Shown piece by piece: positions 34,054 through 43,310 of a DNA stretch of 64,000 nt. The translations under genes were made by a program, and so were the position numbers. The notes under the pieces were generated by a model. That model did no database searches. It was given only the letters and a program-made list of their open reading frames with translations, and was not told the origin of the DNA. The stretch lies in the NCBI RefSeq assembly GCF_023715845.1, contig NZ_JAMBOR010000003.1, forward strand, positions 214,201 to 278,200, read 5' to 3'. This stretch comes from Fictibacillus phosphorivorans (GTDB lineage Bacteria > Bacillota > Bacilli > Bacillales > Fictibacillaceae). Numbering within the stretch: position 1 is the stretch's first letter; the number at the start of each line of letters is the position of its first letter.

Positions 34054-34554
34054 CTAGTGTGTAAGTAATTTTTCCATTACCATTACATCAATAAATTTAC
34101 CATCGATTATTCCATGATTCTTAAAAACACCTACTTCACGGTACCCTCTGTTCCGATAAAGTTTCTGTCCTAATGTATTAAACGAAAACGTCGCTAAAAC
34201 GATTTTATGAAATGCATTTTCTTTAGCAAATCTTTCGAGTCTCGTAAGTATTTTAGTCCCTATTCCCTTTCCTCTAAAACCCCGATAGATATAGAGAGAC
34301 AAATCTGCAACGCCATCATAAACACTTCGACTATTGTATGGATTTAAGGAACCCCAACCAATAACAAGTCCTTCATATTCTGCTACGATTACCGTATATC
34401 GACCACCATGGTTTTTAAACCATTCCTCCATAAATGCCCTGTCTTTTAGTTCTGTCTCTAGTGTTGCGATCCGATCCTCGATACCTTGGTTGTAGATGAC
34501 TCGAATTGACTCTAAGTCCTGTTCTGTCGCTTTTCGAATTACAACATCAATCAC
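34054..34554 (-). CDS. GNAT N-acetyltransferase, PAT/ArsN1-like
   Basis: 166 aa. Typical phosphinothricin-acetyltransferase-type GNAT: IRKATEQDLESIRVIYNQGIEDRIATLETE at the start, acetyl-CoA loop RGFRGKGIGTKIL, and NGIIDGKFIDVMVMEKLL-like C-terminus (here HGIIDGKFIDVMVMEKLL). This is the subgroup that includes ArsN1 enzymes acetylating the arsenic antibiotic arsinothricin. Proximity to arsC/arsRB-arsI (3.3 kb away) makes that role attractive but not proven; acetylation of another amino-acid-like antibiotic is equally possible. Confidence 0.75.
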   Translation of the reverse strand: MIDVVIRKATEQDLESIRVIYNQGIEDRIATLETELKDRAFMEEWFKNHGGRYTVIVAEYEGLVIGWGSLNPYNSRSVYDGVADLSLYIYRGFRGKGIGTKILTRLERFAKENAFHKIVLATFSFNTLGQKLYRNRGYREVGVFKNHGIIDGKFIDVMVMEKLLTH

Positions 34555-34825
34555 TTATTTCCCCTCCAGACGTTATTAATCCAGCGATAATCCTGTTTTT
34601 CATGATCTTAAGACTCCTATGGTATTAATTTCCCATATGTACGACCATTTTCGGTCACTACTGTAATAGCTACCAGTAAGCTCATAGTATGATAGTGAAA
34701 ATTGATAATCCTGCATAAAATCATTCAGCTTCTTGAAAACATTGGTTTTATATATCATACGCCTATCTCGCTTAACAGTAACCCCTTAACTAATTTTTCT
34801 TCAATATCAAAAAAGAAATGTAAAA
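34555..34825. other. Intergenic stretch between GNAT gene and spoVR terminator
   Basis: About 270 bases of AT-rich sequence; I see no start site with a ribosome site, no repeat and no conserved RNA. Short open frames here do not resemble real proteins. Confidence 0.4.
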
Positions 34826-34850
34826 AGCAAAGGAATACGAATCCTTTGCT
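34826..34850 (-). terminator. Terminator of spoVR
   Basis: AGCAAAGGA and TCCTTTGCT perfect arms around ATACGAA, T-rich on the minus strand, about 40 bases after the spoVR stop. Confidence 0.8.
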
Positions 34851-34888
34851 CTTTTATACTGGGAAGCTTTTATACAATTGTTTTATTT

Positions 34889-36298
34889 TCATAGATACTT
34901 CCGATGCACACTCTTCCCGTCATACGTGAACAGCACGGGTTTCTGCTCAATTTTCGTCTCCATGTGAACAGGACGACCCCAAAGATGATGAACGTACGGC
35001 AGCACCTTCTCCAGATACTTCACATCCAGTTCAATCCCTTCAAAGTTATGAACAAGATAGAGTTCTCCATTCTTCATATAATCTCCGTCGTTGACTGTGA
35101 TGTATGGAAATCCTCCATTTACTCGCATACTAACGAGCTGATCGCGGACTTGCTCCCACTGTTTATCAACAATCTTGTATTCTTTCCCCTGTTTTTGAAA
35201 CAGATACATATCTTCACGCTGAGCGAGATCTTTCGTTAGATAGTTTCTTATGAACGACATATCTGATTCCAGCTCACGCACCTCGAACATCTTTTCACGA
35301 CCTGATCCAGGTTTAACACCTTGTCTGATCAACTCTTCATCTGGATTGTTGTAGCGTTCTTCAATATCCTTAAAAATTTGCAGCCCCAAATAATATGGGT
35401 TGATGGATGTCTTTGATGGCTGCACAACACCTGCATTTAATTTAGCAAACTCGATCGTCTCATGAGAGGTTAAGTCCATTTCTTGTAGAATTTTGGCGTG
35501 CCAATAAGATGCCCAGCCTTCGTTCATGATTTTTGTTTCAAGCTGCGGCCAGAAATAGAGCATCTCTTCACGCATCATCGATAAGATATCCCGCTGCCAT
35601 TCCTCAAGTTCACGACTATATTGCTCGATGAAAAGAAGAAGATCCTTTTCTGGCTGAGGCGGAAAAGATTTTTTCTTTTTTGGTGCAAGTTTAGGGCCTT
35701 TTTTATTATCGATATTCCATAAATCATCATAAGGCGTTTCTTTCTTAGGAATGCTTTCATCCTCTTCTTCAAAATTATAGTTTAGTTTGTTCCTAACGAT
35801 TGAAGGGTCGATGTGCTCTTGAATAGCCAGTATAGCATCTAAAAATTCTTCCACTTCTTTTTTTCCATAAAGGTGCTCGTATTGAGCTATCCTTTCAGCT
35901 GTAGCTGTCATGCACTCTACCATGTCTCTTCTTGTGTTTGAAAATCGGACATTGTTCTTAAAGAAGTCACAGTGTGCAAGAACATGTGCAATGATGAGTT
36001 TATTTTGTATCAAGGAATTTGTATCCAGCAAAAAGGCATAGCATGGATCCGAATTGATAACCAATTCATAGATTTTACTCAATCCCAAATCATATTGAAG
36101 CTTCATTTTATGAAACTGTTTTCCAAAACTCCAGTGCGAAAAACGAGTAGGCATTCCGTACGCACCAAAGGTATAAATAATATCTGCCGGACATATTTCA
36201 TACCGCATAGGGTAAAAATCGAGGCCAAAGTGGTCTGCAATCTCAGTAATTTCTGTAATTGCTTTTTCGAGCTCTTTATTTTGCAAGTCCCAGTTCAT
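34889..36298 (-). CDS. spoVR: Stage V sporulation protein R
   Basis: 469 aa, equal to the B. subtilis length. The start is placed at ATG 36298 after AGGAGGGGGA; an in-frame upstream extension to 36367 precedes the ribosome site. Recognisable segments: [50 protein letters not shown] and the C-terminal [21 protein letters not shown]. SpoVR is needed for spore cortex formation. In many bacteria it is encoded with prkA and yhbH, which here lie at 53909 and 51572. A sigma-E-like promoter precedes it. Confidence 0.94.
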   Translation of the reverse strand: MNWDLQNKELEKAITEITEIADHFGLDFYPMRYEICPADIIYTFGAYGMPTRFSHWSFGKQFHKMKLQYDLGLSKIYELVINSDPCYAFLLDTNSLIQNKLIIAHVLAHCDFFKNNVRFSNTRRDMVECMTATAERIAQYEHLYGKKEVEEFLDAILAIQEHIDPSIVRNKLNYNFEEEDESIPKKETPYDDLWNIDNKKGPKLAPKKKKSFPPQPEKDLLLFIEQYSRELEEWQRDILSMMREEMLYFWPQLETKIMNEGWASYWHAKILQEMDLTSHETIEFAKLNAGVVQPSKTSINPYYLGLQIFKDIEERYNNPDEELIRQGVKPGSGREKMFEVRELESDMSFIRNYLTKDLAQREDMYLFQKQGKEYKIVDKQWEQVRDQLVSMRVNGGFPYITVNDGDYMKNGELYLVHNFEGIELDVKYLEKVLPYVHHLWGRPVHMETKIEQKPVLFTYDGKSVHRKYL

Positions 36299-36330
36299 GT
36301 TTTCCCCCTCCTGCTTTTTCCTTACTTTTA

Positions 36331-36359
36331 ACTGTATGAAAGAAAAGGGACATTCATGA
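36331..36359 (-). promoter_or_regulatory. Sigma-E-like promoter of spoVR
   Basis: On the minus strand CATACAGT (36331-36338) matches the sigma-E -10 (CATACANT). A TCATGAAT element lies 13 bp upstream (36352-36359). This suits mother-cell expression of spoVR. Confidence 0.5.
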
Positions 36360-36485
36360 GAAAACATGACCGAAAAATGGACATGGTTTAAAATAAAGTT
36401 CTTGGAATTGTGGCTCTTAATCTATTAGGAATTGCACTTCATGTTAAAATTCTATAATTAGTTGTCATTTACTGGCGCTTTAAAA

Positions 36486-36515
36486 GAAGAAGTACCCCTG
36501 GAGGAATACTTCTTC
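36486..36515 (-). terminator. Terminator of the beta-propeller gene
   Basis: GAAGAAGTA and TACTTCTTC arms, T-rich on the minus strand, 7 bases after the stop at 36522. Confidence 0.75.
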
Positions 36516-36521
36516 CCTTTA

Positions 36522-37757
36522 TTATTTAACTTGATATACATCCAGAACGCTTGGCCATCCGTAATATTCCTCGCTTGGTCTTGCTAATTTATCGATCCAA
36601 ACCGTCTCTTTAGAAGCTGGGTTGCTCTTTTTCATCACCTTTGATTGGGTAGAATTTTCGAATGATCTAACCCAGACAACTTCTTGATTGGGTAATGTTT
36701 TTGGAAATTCATCTCTAGCACCAACCTCTGGCCATGTTAATCTTTTTGCGTTTCTCGTCGTTGTATCAACTAATGCCAGGAAGGGCTTTGATCTTTTTTC
36801 CACAGGTACTTCCCATCCCCATTCAATCTGCCTGCTTACTATAATTTCACGATTATTTCTCCAGGTGAAATCGCCATCGGCATATCCTTGGAAACCAAGA
36901 TCGACTTCTTTTCCACTTCGTGAATCCCAAATCGTTAACCGTTTATTCTCAGAAACTAATCTTCCAATACCCTTAATATAAGCCAATCTTTCCGTATTTG
37001 GAGACCAATGAAACCAATTAGGGTTATTTAACATGTTTCCGATTATTTTTGTGGTTGATCCGTTTTTTGAAACAACCATTAATGTATTGCTGTCAGCTGA
37101 CAGGGATGCAGTCGGGCATGCAACAAATGCAAAAACCTTATTTTTCATCCCCCACTTAAATGTTGTTGTTCCAATCGCAAAAAAGAATTCACTCATCGGA
37201 GGCAATGTCGTAATTTTTTTTACTTTTTTTAAATCACCTTTTGCATCTGCCGGTACCAAAAAAATTTGAACTGAAGTCCATCCATCTGGCTGCAGATTAG
37301 CTGAAGATGAAACAACAAATCCTTTGCTATCAGGAGTCCAGCTATAATTTCCCGCACCTAGTATGACATTCTCAAAAGTTGCGGTAGGCTTTGAAACATC
37401 AATTACATTAAGCACTTTCCCGCTTTTCCAAGCTAGTTTCTGACCTTCAGGTGACCACCTCGGCATTAAAACTTCACCGGTAAACACTTTTCTTTTTAAA
37501 CGCGTTACTCGATTGTACACCCATAGCTCTTTGGTTCCACCCTCACCAACTAAATAACTGATATACATTGCATCACTAGAGAATTTCGGATGGGTCAGCT
37601 TTTTCCCTTCTACTAACCTTCTTTCCACATCACCGTCTTTTAGCCAAAGTCCATCTTCCCGAATAAAAGCAGCTTTTCCCTCGGCTGCTTTCGAATGGCT
37701 AGGCACATACATCATTACAAGTAACATGCTTATCAATAGAATGGTTAAACGTTTCAA
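36522..37757 (-). CDS. Secreted TolB-like beta-propeller protein
   Basis: 411 aa from TTG 37757, which follows GAGGTGAATCA; upstream codons lack a site. A signal peptide (MKRLTILLISMLLVMMYVPSHSKA) precedes repeated WD40-like/TolB motifs such as SPEGQKLAWKSGK, WTPDSKGFVV, WSPNTERLAYIKG and WRNNREIIVSRQ, each roughly 45-60 residues apart. These are extracytoplasmic propellers that usually bind proteins or ligands. No protease triad or lipobox is visible. The role is unknown. Confidence 0.72.
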   Translation of the reverse strand: MKRLTILLISMLLVMMYVPSHSKAAEGKAAFIREDGLWLKDGDVERRLVEGKKLTHPKFSSDAMYISYLVGEGGTKELWVYNRVTRLKRKVFTGEVLMPRWSPEGQKLAWKSGKVLNVIDVSKPTATFENVILGAGNYSWTPDSKGFVVSSSANLQPDGWTSVQIFLVPADAKGDLKKVKKITTLPPMSEFFFAIGTTTFKWGMKNKVFAFVACPTASLSADSNTLMVVSKNGSTTKIIGNMLNNPNWFHWSPNTERLAYIKGIGRLVSENKRLTIWDSRSGKEVDLGFQGYADGDFTWRNNREIIVSRQIEWGWEVPVEKRSKPFLALVDTTTRNAKRLTWPEVGARDEFPKTLPNQEVVWVRSFENSTQSKVMKKSNPASKETVWIDKLARPSEEYYGWPSVLDVYQVK

Positions 37758-37847
37758 ATGATTCACCTCATTACTAACATGAACCAATTGAGGGAATTCA
37801 TACAAAAAAAGCTCAGATCACTTTGGTTTCTGAACTTATCTATTTCA

Positions 37848-38249
37848 TTATTCACTTGTTTCCGCAAAACGTTTAATGCGACTAGCGATCTCATCACGTA
37901 CACGCTGGAACTCGCTCCACTCTTTTCCTGCAGGATCATCAAACCCCCAGTGTTCTCGCTTTTTATGAGTGGGTGTAGCTGGGCATACGTCATTCGCATG
38001 TCCACAAAGCGTTACAACTAGATCAGCTTTTTCTAACATATTCTTATCAATTACATCAGAAGTCTGTTTCGTAATATCGATATGAACTTCTTCCATTGCT
38101 TTAATCGCGTTTGGATTTACGCCATGCGCTTCTATGCCAGCAGAATATACGTCATATTTATCACTAAGATAGTGGCGTCCGAACCCTTCAGCCATCTGAG
38201 AGCGGCAAGAGTTTCCTGTGCAAAGGAAATAGATAATGGGTTTTGTCAA
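37848..38249 (-). CDS. arsC: Thioredoxin-coupled arsenate reductase
   Basis: 133 aa. The LMW-phosphatase-like loop [10 protein letters not shown] places Cys10 and Cys15; the redox pair Cys82 and Cys89 is in [11 protein letters not shown]. These three cysteines (10, 82, 89) are the catalytic relay of the B. subtilis/S. aureus ArsC class, which reduces arsenate to arsenite using thioredoxin. Start TTG 38249 after AGGAGG. It is divergent from arsR, with its own TTGATA-17-TATGAT promoter. Confidence 0.95.
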   Translation of the reverse strand: MTKPIIYFLCTGNSCRSQMAEGFGRHYLSDKYDVYSAGIEAHGVNPNAIKAMEEVHIDITKQTSDVIDKNMLEKADLVVTLCGHANDVCPATPTHKKREHWGFDDPAGKEWSEFQRVRDEIASRIKRFAETSE

Positions 38250-38281
38250 GTTTAAAACCTCCTAAGTAAAACTTCGTGACC

Positions 38282-38360
38282 ATCATAATATAAGTGCATC
38301 CTTATATCAAGATTTGTTTATATATCTTTTGACATCGTATATAAACATATGGTTATATAC
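38282..38360. promoter_or_regulatory. Divergent arsC / arsR promoter region with ArsR operator
   Basis: Plus strand: TTGACA (38329-38334) followed by a 24-bp palindrome (38337-38360, arms GTATATAA and TTATATAC, 22 of 24 symmetric) overlapping the spacer and -10 of arsR. Minus strand: TTGATA (38305-38310), 17 bp, TATGAT (38282-38287) for arsC. The palindrome is the likely ArsR site. Confidence 0.65.
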
Positions 38361-38378
38361 TAATGAGGTGAAATCGAT

Positions 38379-38699
38379 ATGGAACTGGATCAATTAACGG
38401 AATGCTATAAAGCAATGGCAGACAAAACTCGTTTGAATATTTTAGCCCTGCTCCGTCACGAAGAATTGTGTGTTTGCGAGCTGGTTGAAATATTGAAGAT
38501 GACACAACCTAGTATTTCACAGCATCTACGAAAATTAAAACAGGCTAAATTAGTGAAAGAAAGACGCAATAGTCAATGGATCTTCTACTCCATCGATGGT
38601 GAAATCTATCCATTTATAAAAGCAAACTTAGAAGCTCTTCCTGATATGACAGAAAAAATAGAGGAACTTAAACAATCGGGCAATAAGGTTTGCTGCTGA
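38379..38699 (+). CDS. arsR: ArsR-family arsenite-responsive repressor
   Basis: 106 aa winged helix. Helix alpha-3 carries [11 protein letters not shown] with Cys31 and Cys33, the thiols that bind As(III)/Sb(III) and release DNA; the recognition helix is [23 protein letters not shown]. The C-terminus ends in Cys-Cys, which could add a third ligand. GAGGTG precedes ATG. It lies 31 bases before arsB and represses the operon through the adjacent palindrome. Confidence 0.94.
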   Translation: MELDQLTECYKAMADKTRLNILALLRHEELCVCELVEILKMTQPSISQHLRKLKQAKLVKERRNSQWIFYSIDGEIYPFIKANLEALPDMTEKIEELKQSGNKVCC

Positions 38700-38730
38700 T
38701 TTAGATTCAGGAGCAATTGGGGGAATGGTT

Positions 38731-40032
38731 ATGGGCAGCATGGCGTTTACAGCATTTGCTGTATTTTTAGTTACAATAATATTCGTTATTTGGCAGCCGA
38801 GGGGTCTTTCGATCGGATGGTCTGCTACAATTGGTGCTGCAGTAGCACTTCTTTTAAAAGTCGTAAGTTTTGCTGATGTCTGGACCGTTACGGGAATCGT
38901 TTGGAACGCGACATTGGCATTTGTTGCAATCATCCTTATATCTATTATTTTAGATGAAATTGGTTTTTTTGAATGGTCTGCTCTTCATATGGCACGTATC
39001 GCTGGCGGCAGCGGTAAAAGGATGTTTACATATGTCATTTTGCTAGGAGCTGCTGTTTCCGCATTCTTTGCTAACGACGGTGCAGCTTTAATTCTGACAC
39101 CCATCGTACTTGCTCAAGTCCGCGCACTTAACTTCAAAGAATCAATGGTTCTTCCTTTTATCATGGCGAGTGGATTTATCGCAGATACAACTTCTTTGCC
39201 GCTTGTGGTATCCAACTTAGTAAACATTGTTTCAGCTGATTTTTTTAACATCGGATTCGTTGAATACGCAAGCCGTATGATTATACCGAACTTCTTCTCT
39301 TTAATTGCGAGTATGCTTGTTCTGCTAATCTTTTTCGGTAAAGATATTCCTGAAAACTATGACCTTTCACAACTAAAACAACCTAAAGAAGCCATTCGTG
39401 ATCAGAAGCTTTTTAAGCTATCATGGGTGATCCTTGCTGTTCTTTTAGCTGGTTATCTAACAAGTGAGTTTATCGGAATACCTGTATCATTTATTGCAGG
39501 AACTGCAGCGCTTATCTTTATTTTAGCTGCTCGTAAAAGTCCGGCCATCCATACGAAAAAAGTCATTAAGGATGCACCATGGACGGTGGTTGTATTTTCA
39601 ATCGGTATGTATGTAGTTGTTTACGGCCTACGAAATGCAGGGCTTACTGATATGCTTGGAAACGTAATTCAAGTTATTGCAGACCAAGGATTATTTGCTG
39701 CGACGATCGGTATGGGCTTTATTGCAGCGATTCTTTCATCGGTAATGAATAACATGCCGACAGTAATGATTGATGCTTTAGCTATTCAAGGCACAGAAAC
39801 TTCTGGTGTCATTCGCGAAGCATTAATTTACGCAAACGTTATCGGTTCAGACCTTGGACCAAAGATTACTCCTATTGGGTCATTAGCAACCCTTTTATGG
39901 CTGCACGTTTTATCTAAAAAGGGTGTAAAAATTACATGGGGCTATTACTTTAAGATTGGTATTCTTTTAACTTTTCCGACTTTGTTCATAACTTTAACTG
40001 GCCTATATTTAAGGCTGTTGCTTCTATCATAA
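38731..40032 (+). CDS. arsB: Arsenite efflux permease
   Basis: 433 aa, about twelve helices. ArsB motifs: [54 protein letters not shown], and the C-terminal [36 protein letters not shown]. It extrudes arsenite and antimonite using the proton gradient. The start is ATG 38731 because GGGGGA is 7 bases upstream; ATG 38725 is too close to it. It is the middle gene of arsR-arsB-arsI. Confidence 0.93.
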   Translation: MGSMAFTAFAVFLVTIIFVIWQPRGLSIGWSATIGAAVALLLKVVSFADVWTVTGIVWNATLAFVAIILISIILDEIGFFEWSALHMARIAGGSGKRMFTYVILLGAAVSAFFANDGAALILTPIVLAQVRALNFKESMVLPFIMASGFIADTTSLPLVVSNLVNIVSADFFNIGFVEYASRMIIPNFFSLIASMLVLLIFFGKDIPENYDLSQLKQPKEAIRDQKLFKLSWVILAVLLAGYLTSEFIGIPVSFIAGTAALIFILAARKSPAIHTKKVIKDAPWTVVVFSIGMYVVVYGLRNAGLTDMLGNVIQVIADQGLFAATIGMGFIAAILSSVMNNMPTVMIDALAIQGTETSGVIREALIYANVIGSDLGPKITPIGSLATLLWLHVLSKKGVKITWGYYFKIGILLTFPTLFITLTGLYLRLLLLS

Positions 40033-40050
40033 AAAAGGAGAGTGTCAATC

Positions 40051-40515
40051 ATGATCCAGCGTATGCATGTTGCTGTTAACTGTACAAATTTAAAGAAATC
40101 ACTTGAGTTTTATAAAAATTTCTTCGGGCAAGAACCAGCAAAAGTAAGAGAAAACTATGCAAAATTCGAGATCGATGAACCTGGACTTCACTTTTCTCTG
40201 AATGTGCGTCCCTTCGAAAAAGAAGGCGTGCTGAACCATTTAGGTTTCCAAGTAAATAACACAGAAGACGTACTTGCTATGGGTGGACGTCTTCGCAGTG
40301 CAGGTCTGTTATTAATAGATAAGATGGACACGACATGCTGTTATGCCGTTCAAGATAAGGTATGGGTTCATGACCCCGACGGAAATGCTTGGGAGATTTT
40401 CTATACGAAAGAAGACTCTGAGTTTGAATCGGCTGGAGATGCACGCGATCTGTCACTTTGCTGTGCTCCGCCACAAAAACCGCAAACGATTCAACTTGGT
40501 TTTACAAAAAAATAG
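40051..40515 (+). CDS. arsI: ArsI-type C-As lyase (CadI/ArsI dioxygenase)
   Basis: 154 aa vicinal-oxygen-chelate enzyme. The substrate-binding pair Cys96-Cys97 sits in MDTTCCYAVQDKVWV; metal ligands His6, His63 and Glu115 are at the family positions. ArsI cleaves the carbon-arsenic bond of trivalent organoarsenicals such as methylarsenite or reduced roxarsone, using Fe(II) and O2, and releases arsenite for ArsB to export. Cysteines near the C-terminus (LCCAPP) are common in the family. Start ATG 40051 is 10 bases after AAAGGAG. Confidence 0.92.
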   Translation: MIQRMHVAVNCTNLKKSLEFYKNFFGQEPAKVRENYAKFEIDEPGLHFSLNVRPFEKEGVLNHLGFQVNNTEDVLAMGGRLRSAGLLLIDKMDTTCCYAVQDKVWVHDPDGNAWEIFYTKEDSEFESAGDARDLSLCCAPPQKPQTIQLGFTKK

Positions 40516-40527
40516 ATTTTCACATAG

Positions 40528-40571
40528 AGCTGACTCAAAAAGGTAAAAAGCATCTTTTTGATGTCGGCTTT
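40528..40571 (+). terminator. Terminator of arsR-arsB-arsI
   Basis: AGCTGAC-TCAAAAAG and CTTTTTGA-T-GTCGGCT arms followed by TTTTT. Another member of the GCTG-CTCAA terminator group. Confidence 0.85.
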
Positions 40572-40787
40572 TTAATGTCTGTGAATGTTTTCAAAGATGA
40601 AAGTACCCTTTTTTTATCATGCCATATTTTTCAGCATCAAAATTCAGTTTTCCAGTATTTTTTGAGCTTGTATATCGTAAAAAGAAAAACTCCTCTCCTT
40701 ATTAGGTTCAATTTGGTTCAAATTCGCTCTTACAAACTGATTTTCCAGTATACCGCGTAGGGTATTATCAGTAGTAAGGCAAGATGA

Positions 40788-40905
40788 ATCCACGAAAAAT
40801 AGTGCTTAATCAACGAAATTTTGGTCTCAATCCATAAATTCCTACCGTTTATCCACGAGTTTTAGACTCATATCCACGAGCCTTCATTTTTCGACACATT
40901 TCGAC
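40788..40905 (+). repeat. Array of five 21-bp phased units, copy C
   Basis: Units start at 40788, 40809, 40830, 40851 and 40872, exactly 21 bp apart, with the consensus ATCCACGA at the front of each (ATCAACGA and ATCCATAA variants) and unlike tails. After the last unit comes TTTTTCGACACATTTCGAC, a tail partly shared with the array at 56230. There are in-frame stops in every reading frame, so it is not coding. Confidence 0.8.
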
Positions 40906-41022
40906 TCCCTCTCTCTTAACGAATCGCACCGAACCTATTCATTATTGGATTAATAAAGAAGTGACTATTCTTGGACAATCCCGCATATTATCTAGTAAAC
41001 ACAACGGACAGGGATGATTGCC

Positions 41023-41610
41023 ATGTGGAGACGTACTGTAGCAATCTTTTTGGGCAGCGTGCTGCTCGGCATCGGAATTAATGGATTTATTGTCCCTTAT
41101 CATTTACTTGACGGCGGGATGATTGGTATCAGTCTTCTCGTAAAATATGTGTGGGGCTATAAGGTGGGGTTAACCCTGATTTTATTAAGCATCCCCATCT
41201 ATCTCCTTGCGTGGAAACTCGAACGCAGATATTTTATAAACAGCATTCATGGTCTGCTCGTCTCTTCTTTGATCATTGATCTCTTAAGTCCCTTAAGAGG
41301 GATGTTCTCTGTTTCAATTATTGAGAGTTCTGTAATTGGCGGTCTGTTTATCGGAACGGGCATCGGGTGGATGCTGAGACATGAAACAAGTACAGGAGGA
41401 ACGGATCTGCTGGCTTTATTCGTATCACGCTGGCTTTCTATCAATGTCGGCATGGTCATTTTTTTGATCGATGCTGCTGTTATATTAGCAGGGCTTTATG
41501 TGATGGGAGAAGGGATTTTATTTTATTCCCTCGTTACGATTCTTTCAGTAGGGTTTGCAACGATGACAATGACACTGATCCGGTCGATTCAATTTTATAG
41601 GAGCACATAA
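41023..41610 (+). CDS. YitT-family membrane protein
   Basis: 195 aa with about five hydrophobic helices: LGSVLLGIGINGFIVPYHLLDGGMIGISLLV, then ETSTGGTDLLALFVSRWLSINVGMVIF, both typical of YitT (DUF161). The C-terminal DUF2179 domain of longer members is absent. The ATG at 41023 is chosen because AGGGATG acts as the ribosome site; ATG 41014 overlaps it. Family function is unknown (possible transporter). Confidence 0.8.
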   Translation: MWRRTVAIFLGSVLLGIGINGFIVPYHLLDGGMIGISLLVKYVWGYKVGLTLILLSIPIYLLAWKLERRYFINSIHGLLVSSLIIDLLSPLRGMFSVSIIESSVIGGLFIGTGIGWMLRHETSTGGTDLLALFVSRWLSINVGMVIFLIDAAVILAGLYVMGEGILFYSLVTILSVGFATMTMTLIRSIQFYRST

Positions 41611-41616
41611 AAAAAA

Positions 41617-41634
41617 GAGCCCGAAGTAGGCTCC
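41617..41634 (+). terminator. Terminator of the YitT gene
   Basis: GAGCC and GGCTC arms around CGAAGTA with T5 after; short but well placed, 7 bases past the stop. Confidence 0.75.
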
Positions 41635-41674
41635 TTTTTGGTTTATTTAATTTTATTCATACAAGCAACCATTG

Positions 41675-42454
41675 TTATTTTAGAATATCTAACCATATTT
41701 TAATTGATGTTGCAACAATAAGTGCTGCTAAAATGAATTGAAGAATTTTTGTATTCACTTTTTTACCAAATTGAGCTCCGAGTGGAGATGCGATTAGACT
41801 CGCAAATACCATAATTACAGCCGGCCATAACAACACTTGACCTGTTGTAATCTTTCCAATCGTTGCACCTATGGAAGAAATAAATGTGATAGCCAGTGAA
41901 GTTGCGATCGTCATCCTTGTTGGTATCTTAAGGACAACAAGCATAATAGGAACAAGGATAAAGGCACCTGCTGCACCTACTATACCTGCTGCTACACCGA
42001 CGATAAATGCTAGTGCCGCTGCAAGCCATTTATTAAACTTAACTTGATCTAACGGAATGTCATCAATGCCCTTCTTAGGAATAAGCATCATAACTGCTGC
42101 AATTGTAGCTAATACGGCGTACACAATATTGATTTGAGCTTCTGTCATAGCCTGTGATCCATATCCGCCTATAAAACTCCCTAAAAGAATAGCCGAACCC
42201 ATATAGATAATAAGAGTCCTGTTCAAATAACCGCCTTTACGATAAGCCCATACGCCACCTATCGTAGCAAAGAATACTTGAACAGCACTTATACCTGAAA
42301 CTTCATGAGCGGTGTATGCTGTGAAGCCTAGCATCGCTGGAATATATAGAAGCATCGGATACTTGATAATCGATCCGCCGATGCCTACCATTCCGGATAT
42401 AAAAGAACCTATAAAGCCAATAAGAAAAATCGTTAGTATGAATCCTAATTCCAT
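41675..42454 (-). CDS. yrkJ: TauE/SafE-family sulfur anion exporter (YrkJ-like)
   Basis: 259 aa, eight predicted helices, with duplicated [21 protein letters not shown] and [21 protein letters not shown] motifs of the TauE/SafE family. Such proteins export sulfite, thiosulfate or sulfonates. The start is ATG 42454 after GGGAGGTGA. It is the last gene of the persulfide operon, so it probably removes sulfite or thiosulfate made by the upstream enzymes. Confidence 0.85.
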   Translation of the reverse strand: MELGFILTIFLIGFIGSFISGMVGIGGSIIKYPMLLYIPAMLGFTAYTAHEVSGISAVQVFFATIGGVWAYRKGGYLNRTLIIYMGSAILLGSFIGGYGSQAMTEAQINIVYAVLATIAAVMMLIPKKGIDDIPLDQVKFNKWLAAALAFIVGVAAGIVGAAGAFILVPIMLVVLKIPTRMTIATSLAITFISSIGATIGKITTGQVLLWPAVIMVFASLIASPLGAQFGKKVNTKILQFILAALIVATSIKIWLDILK

Positions 42455-42481
42455 GACTTCACCTCCCATGACTGTCTTTGA

Positions 42482-42964
42482 TTAGATAAATAAGTTGATC
42501 TTAGATTCATCTGCATCAGCAAGATAAGAGGCTACACCCGCATAGTCTAAACCATCAATAAGTTCCTCTTTCGTAATACCCATAACATCCATTGACATTG
42601 TACAAGCAACCATCTTCACATCTAGGTCTTGAGCCATTTCGATTAATTCTTTAAGTGTTACGATATTTTTCTTTTTCATCGTATACTTCATCATTTTTCC
42701 GCCCAGGCCGCCATAGTTCATTTTAGATATACCAAGCTTTTCTGGTCCTCTTGGCATCATTTTTGCAAACATTTTATCCATAAATGTTTTCTTCACATTT
42801 ACGTATTCTTCTTTTCTTAAGATGTTTAATCCCCAGAATGTAAAGAACATCGTTACTTGTTTCCCCATAGCAGCTGCACCTGTTGCGATAATAAAACTTG
42901 CCATCGCTTTATCAAGGTCACCGCTGAATACGACCATAGTTGATTTATCTTGTGTTTGTTCCAT
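42482..42964 (-). CDS. yrkE: DsrE/DsrF-like protein (YrkE-like)
   Basis: 160 aa, same length as B. subtilis YrkE. Segments: MVVFSGDLDKAMASFIIATGAAAMGKQVTMFFTFWGL at the start, a Met/Lys-rich linker (FAKMMPRGPEKLG), and KMVACTMSMDVMGITKEEL with the probable persulfide-carrying Cys. DsrE-type proteins pass sulfane sulfur between rhodaneses and TusA; here both partners are in the same operon. It starts after GGAGGATAAC and a CstR-type palindrome (43000-43015). Confidence 0.86.
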   Translation of the reverse strand: MEQTQDKSTMVVFSGDLDKAMASFIIATGAAAMGKQVTMFFTFWGLNILRKEEYVNVKKTFMDKMFAKMMPRGPEKLGISKMNYGGLGGKMMKYTMKKKNIVTLKELIEMAQDLDVKMVACTMSMDVMGITKEELIDGLDYAGVASYLADADESKINLFI

Positions 42965-42999
42965 TTTTTGTTATCCTCCTCTTTTACACCCCAATATCT

Positions 43000-43015
43000 A
43001 TACCGCTATAGGTAT
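43000..43015 (-). promoter_or_regulatory. CstR-type operator within a hairpin, before yrkE
   Basis: ATACCGCTATAGGTAT lies inside a longer inverted repeat (ACACCCCAATA at 42987-42997 and TATTGGGGTGT at 43013-43023). The core matches the other CstR sites in this operon. The outer arms could form an RNA hairpin separating yrkI from yrkE. Confidence 0.6.
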
Positions 43016-43039
43016 TGGGGTGTTTAAAATTTTTTTGAT

Positions 43040-43267
43040 TTACCCTTTTTTAATCCAGAACTTGAATACGCCGTCTTCTTCTTTATGGTCTAAAAGTTCA
43101 TGACCAGATGATTTTGACCAAGCTGATAAGTCATTTACTGCACCTTTATCAGTTGCTAGTACTTCTAAGATGTCTCCGCTAGCAAGACCATCCATAGCTT
43201 TTTTTGTTTTAACGATTGGCATTGGGCAAGATAACCCTTTAGTGTCTAAAGTTTGTTTTACGTTCAT
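43040..43267 (-). CDS. yrkI: TusA-family sulfur carrier (YrkI-like)
   Basis: 75 aa. DTKGLSCPMPIVKTKKAMDGLASGDILEVLATDKGAVNDLSAW contains the invariant CPMP with the persulfide-carrying Cys near residue 14. TusA proteins accept and relay sulfane sulfur. It is near identical in layout to the N-terminal domain of the fusion at 44475. Good AGGAGG site. Confidence 0.93.
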   Translation of the reverse strand: MNVKQTLDTKGLSCPMPIVKTKKAMDGLASGDILEVLATDKGAVNDLSAWSKSSGHELLDHKEEDGVFKFWIKKG

Positions 43268-43310
43268 TTGAAGAACCTCCTAGTAGTTTTCAGTTTTATT
43301 TTTGTTTTAT

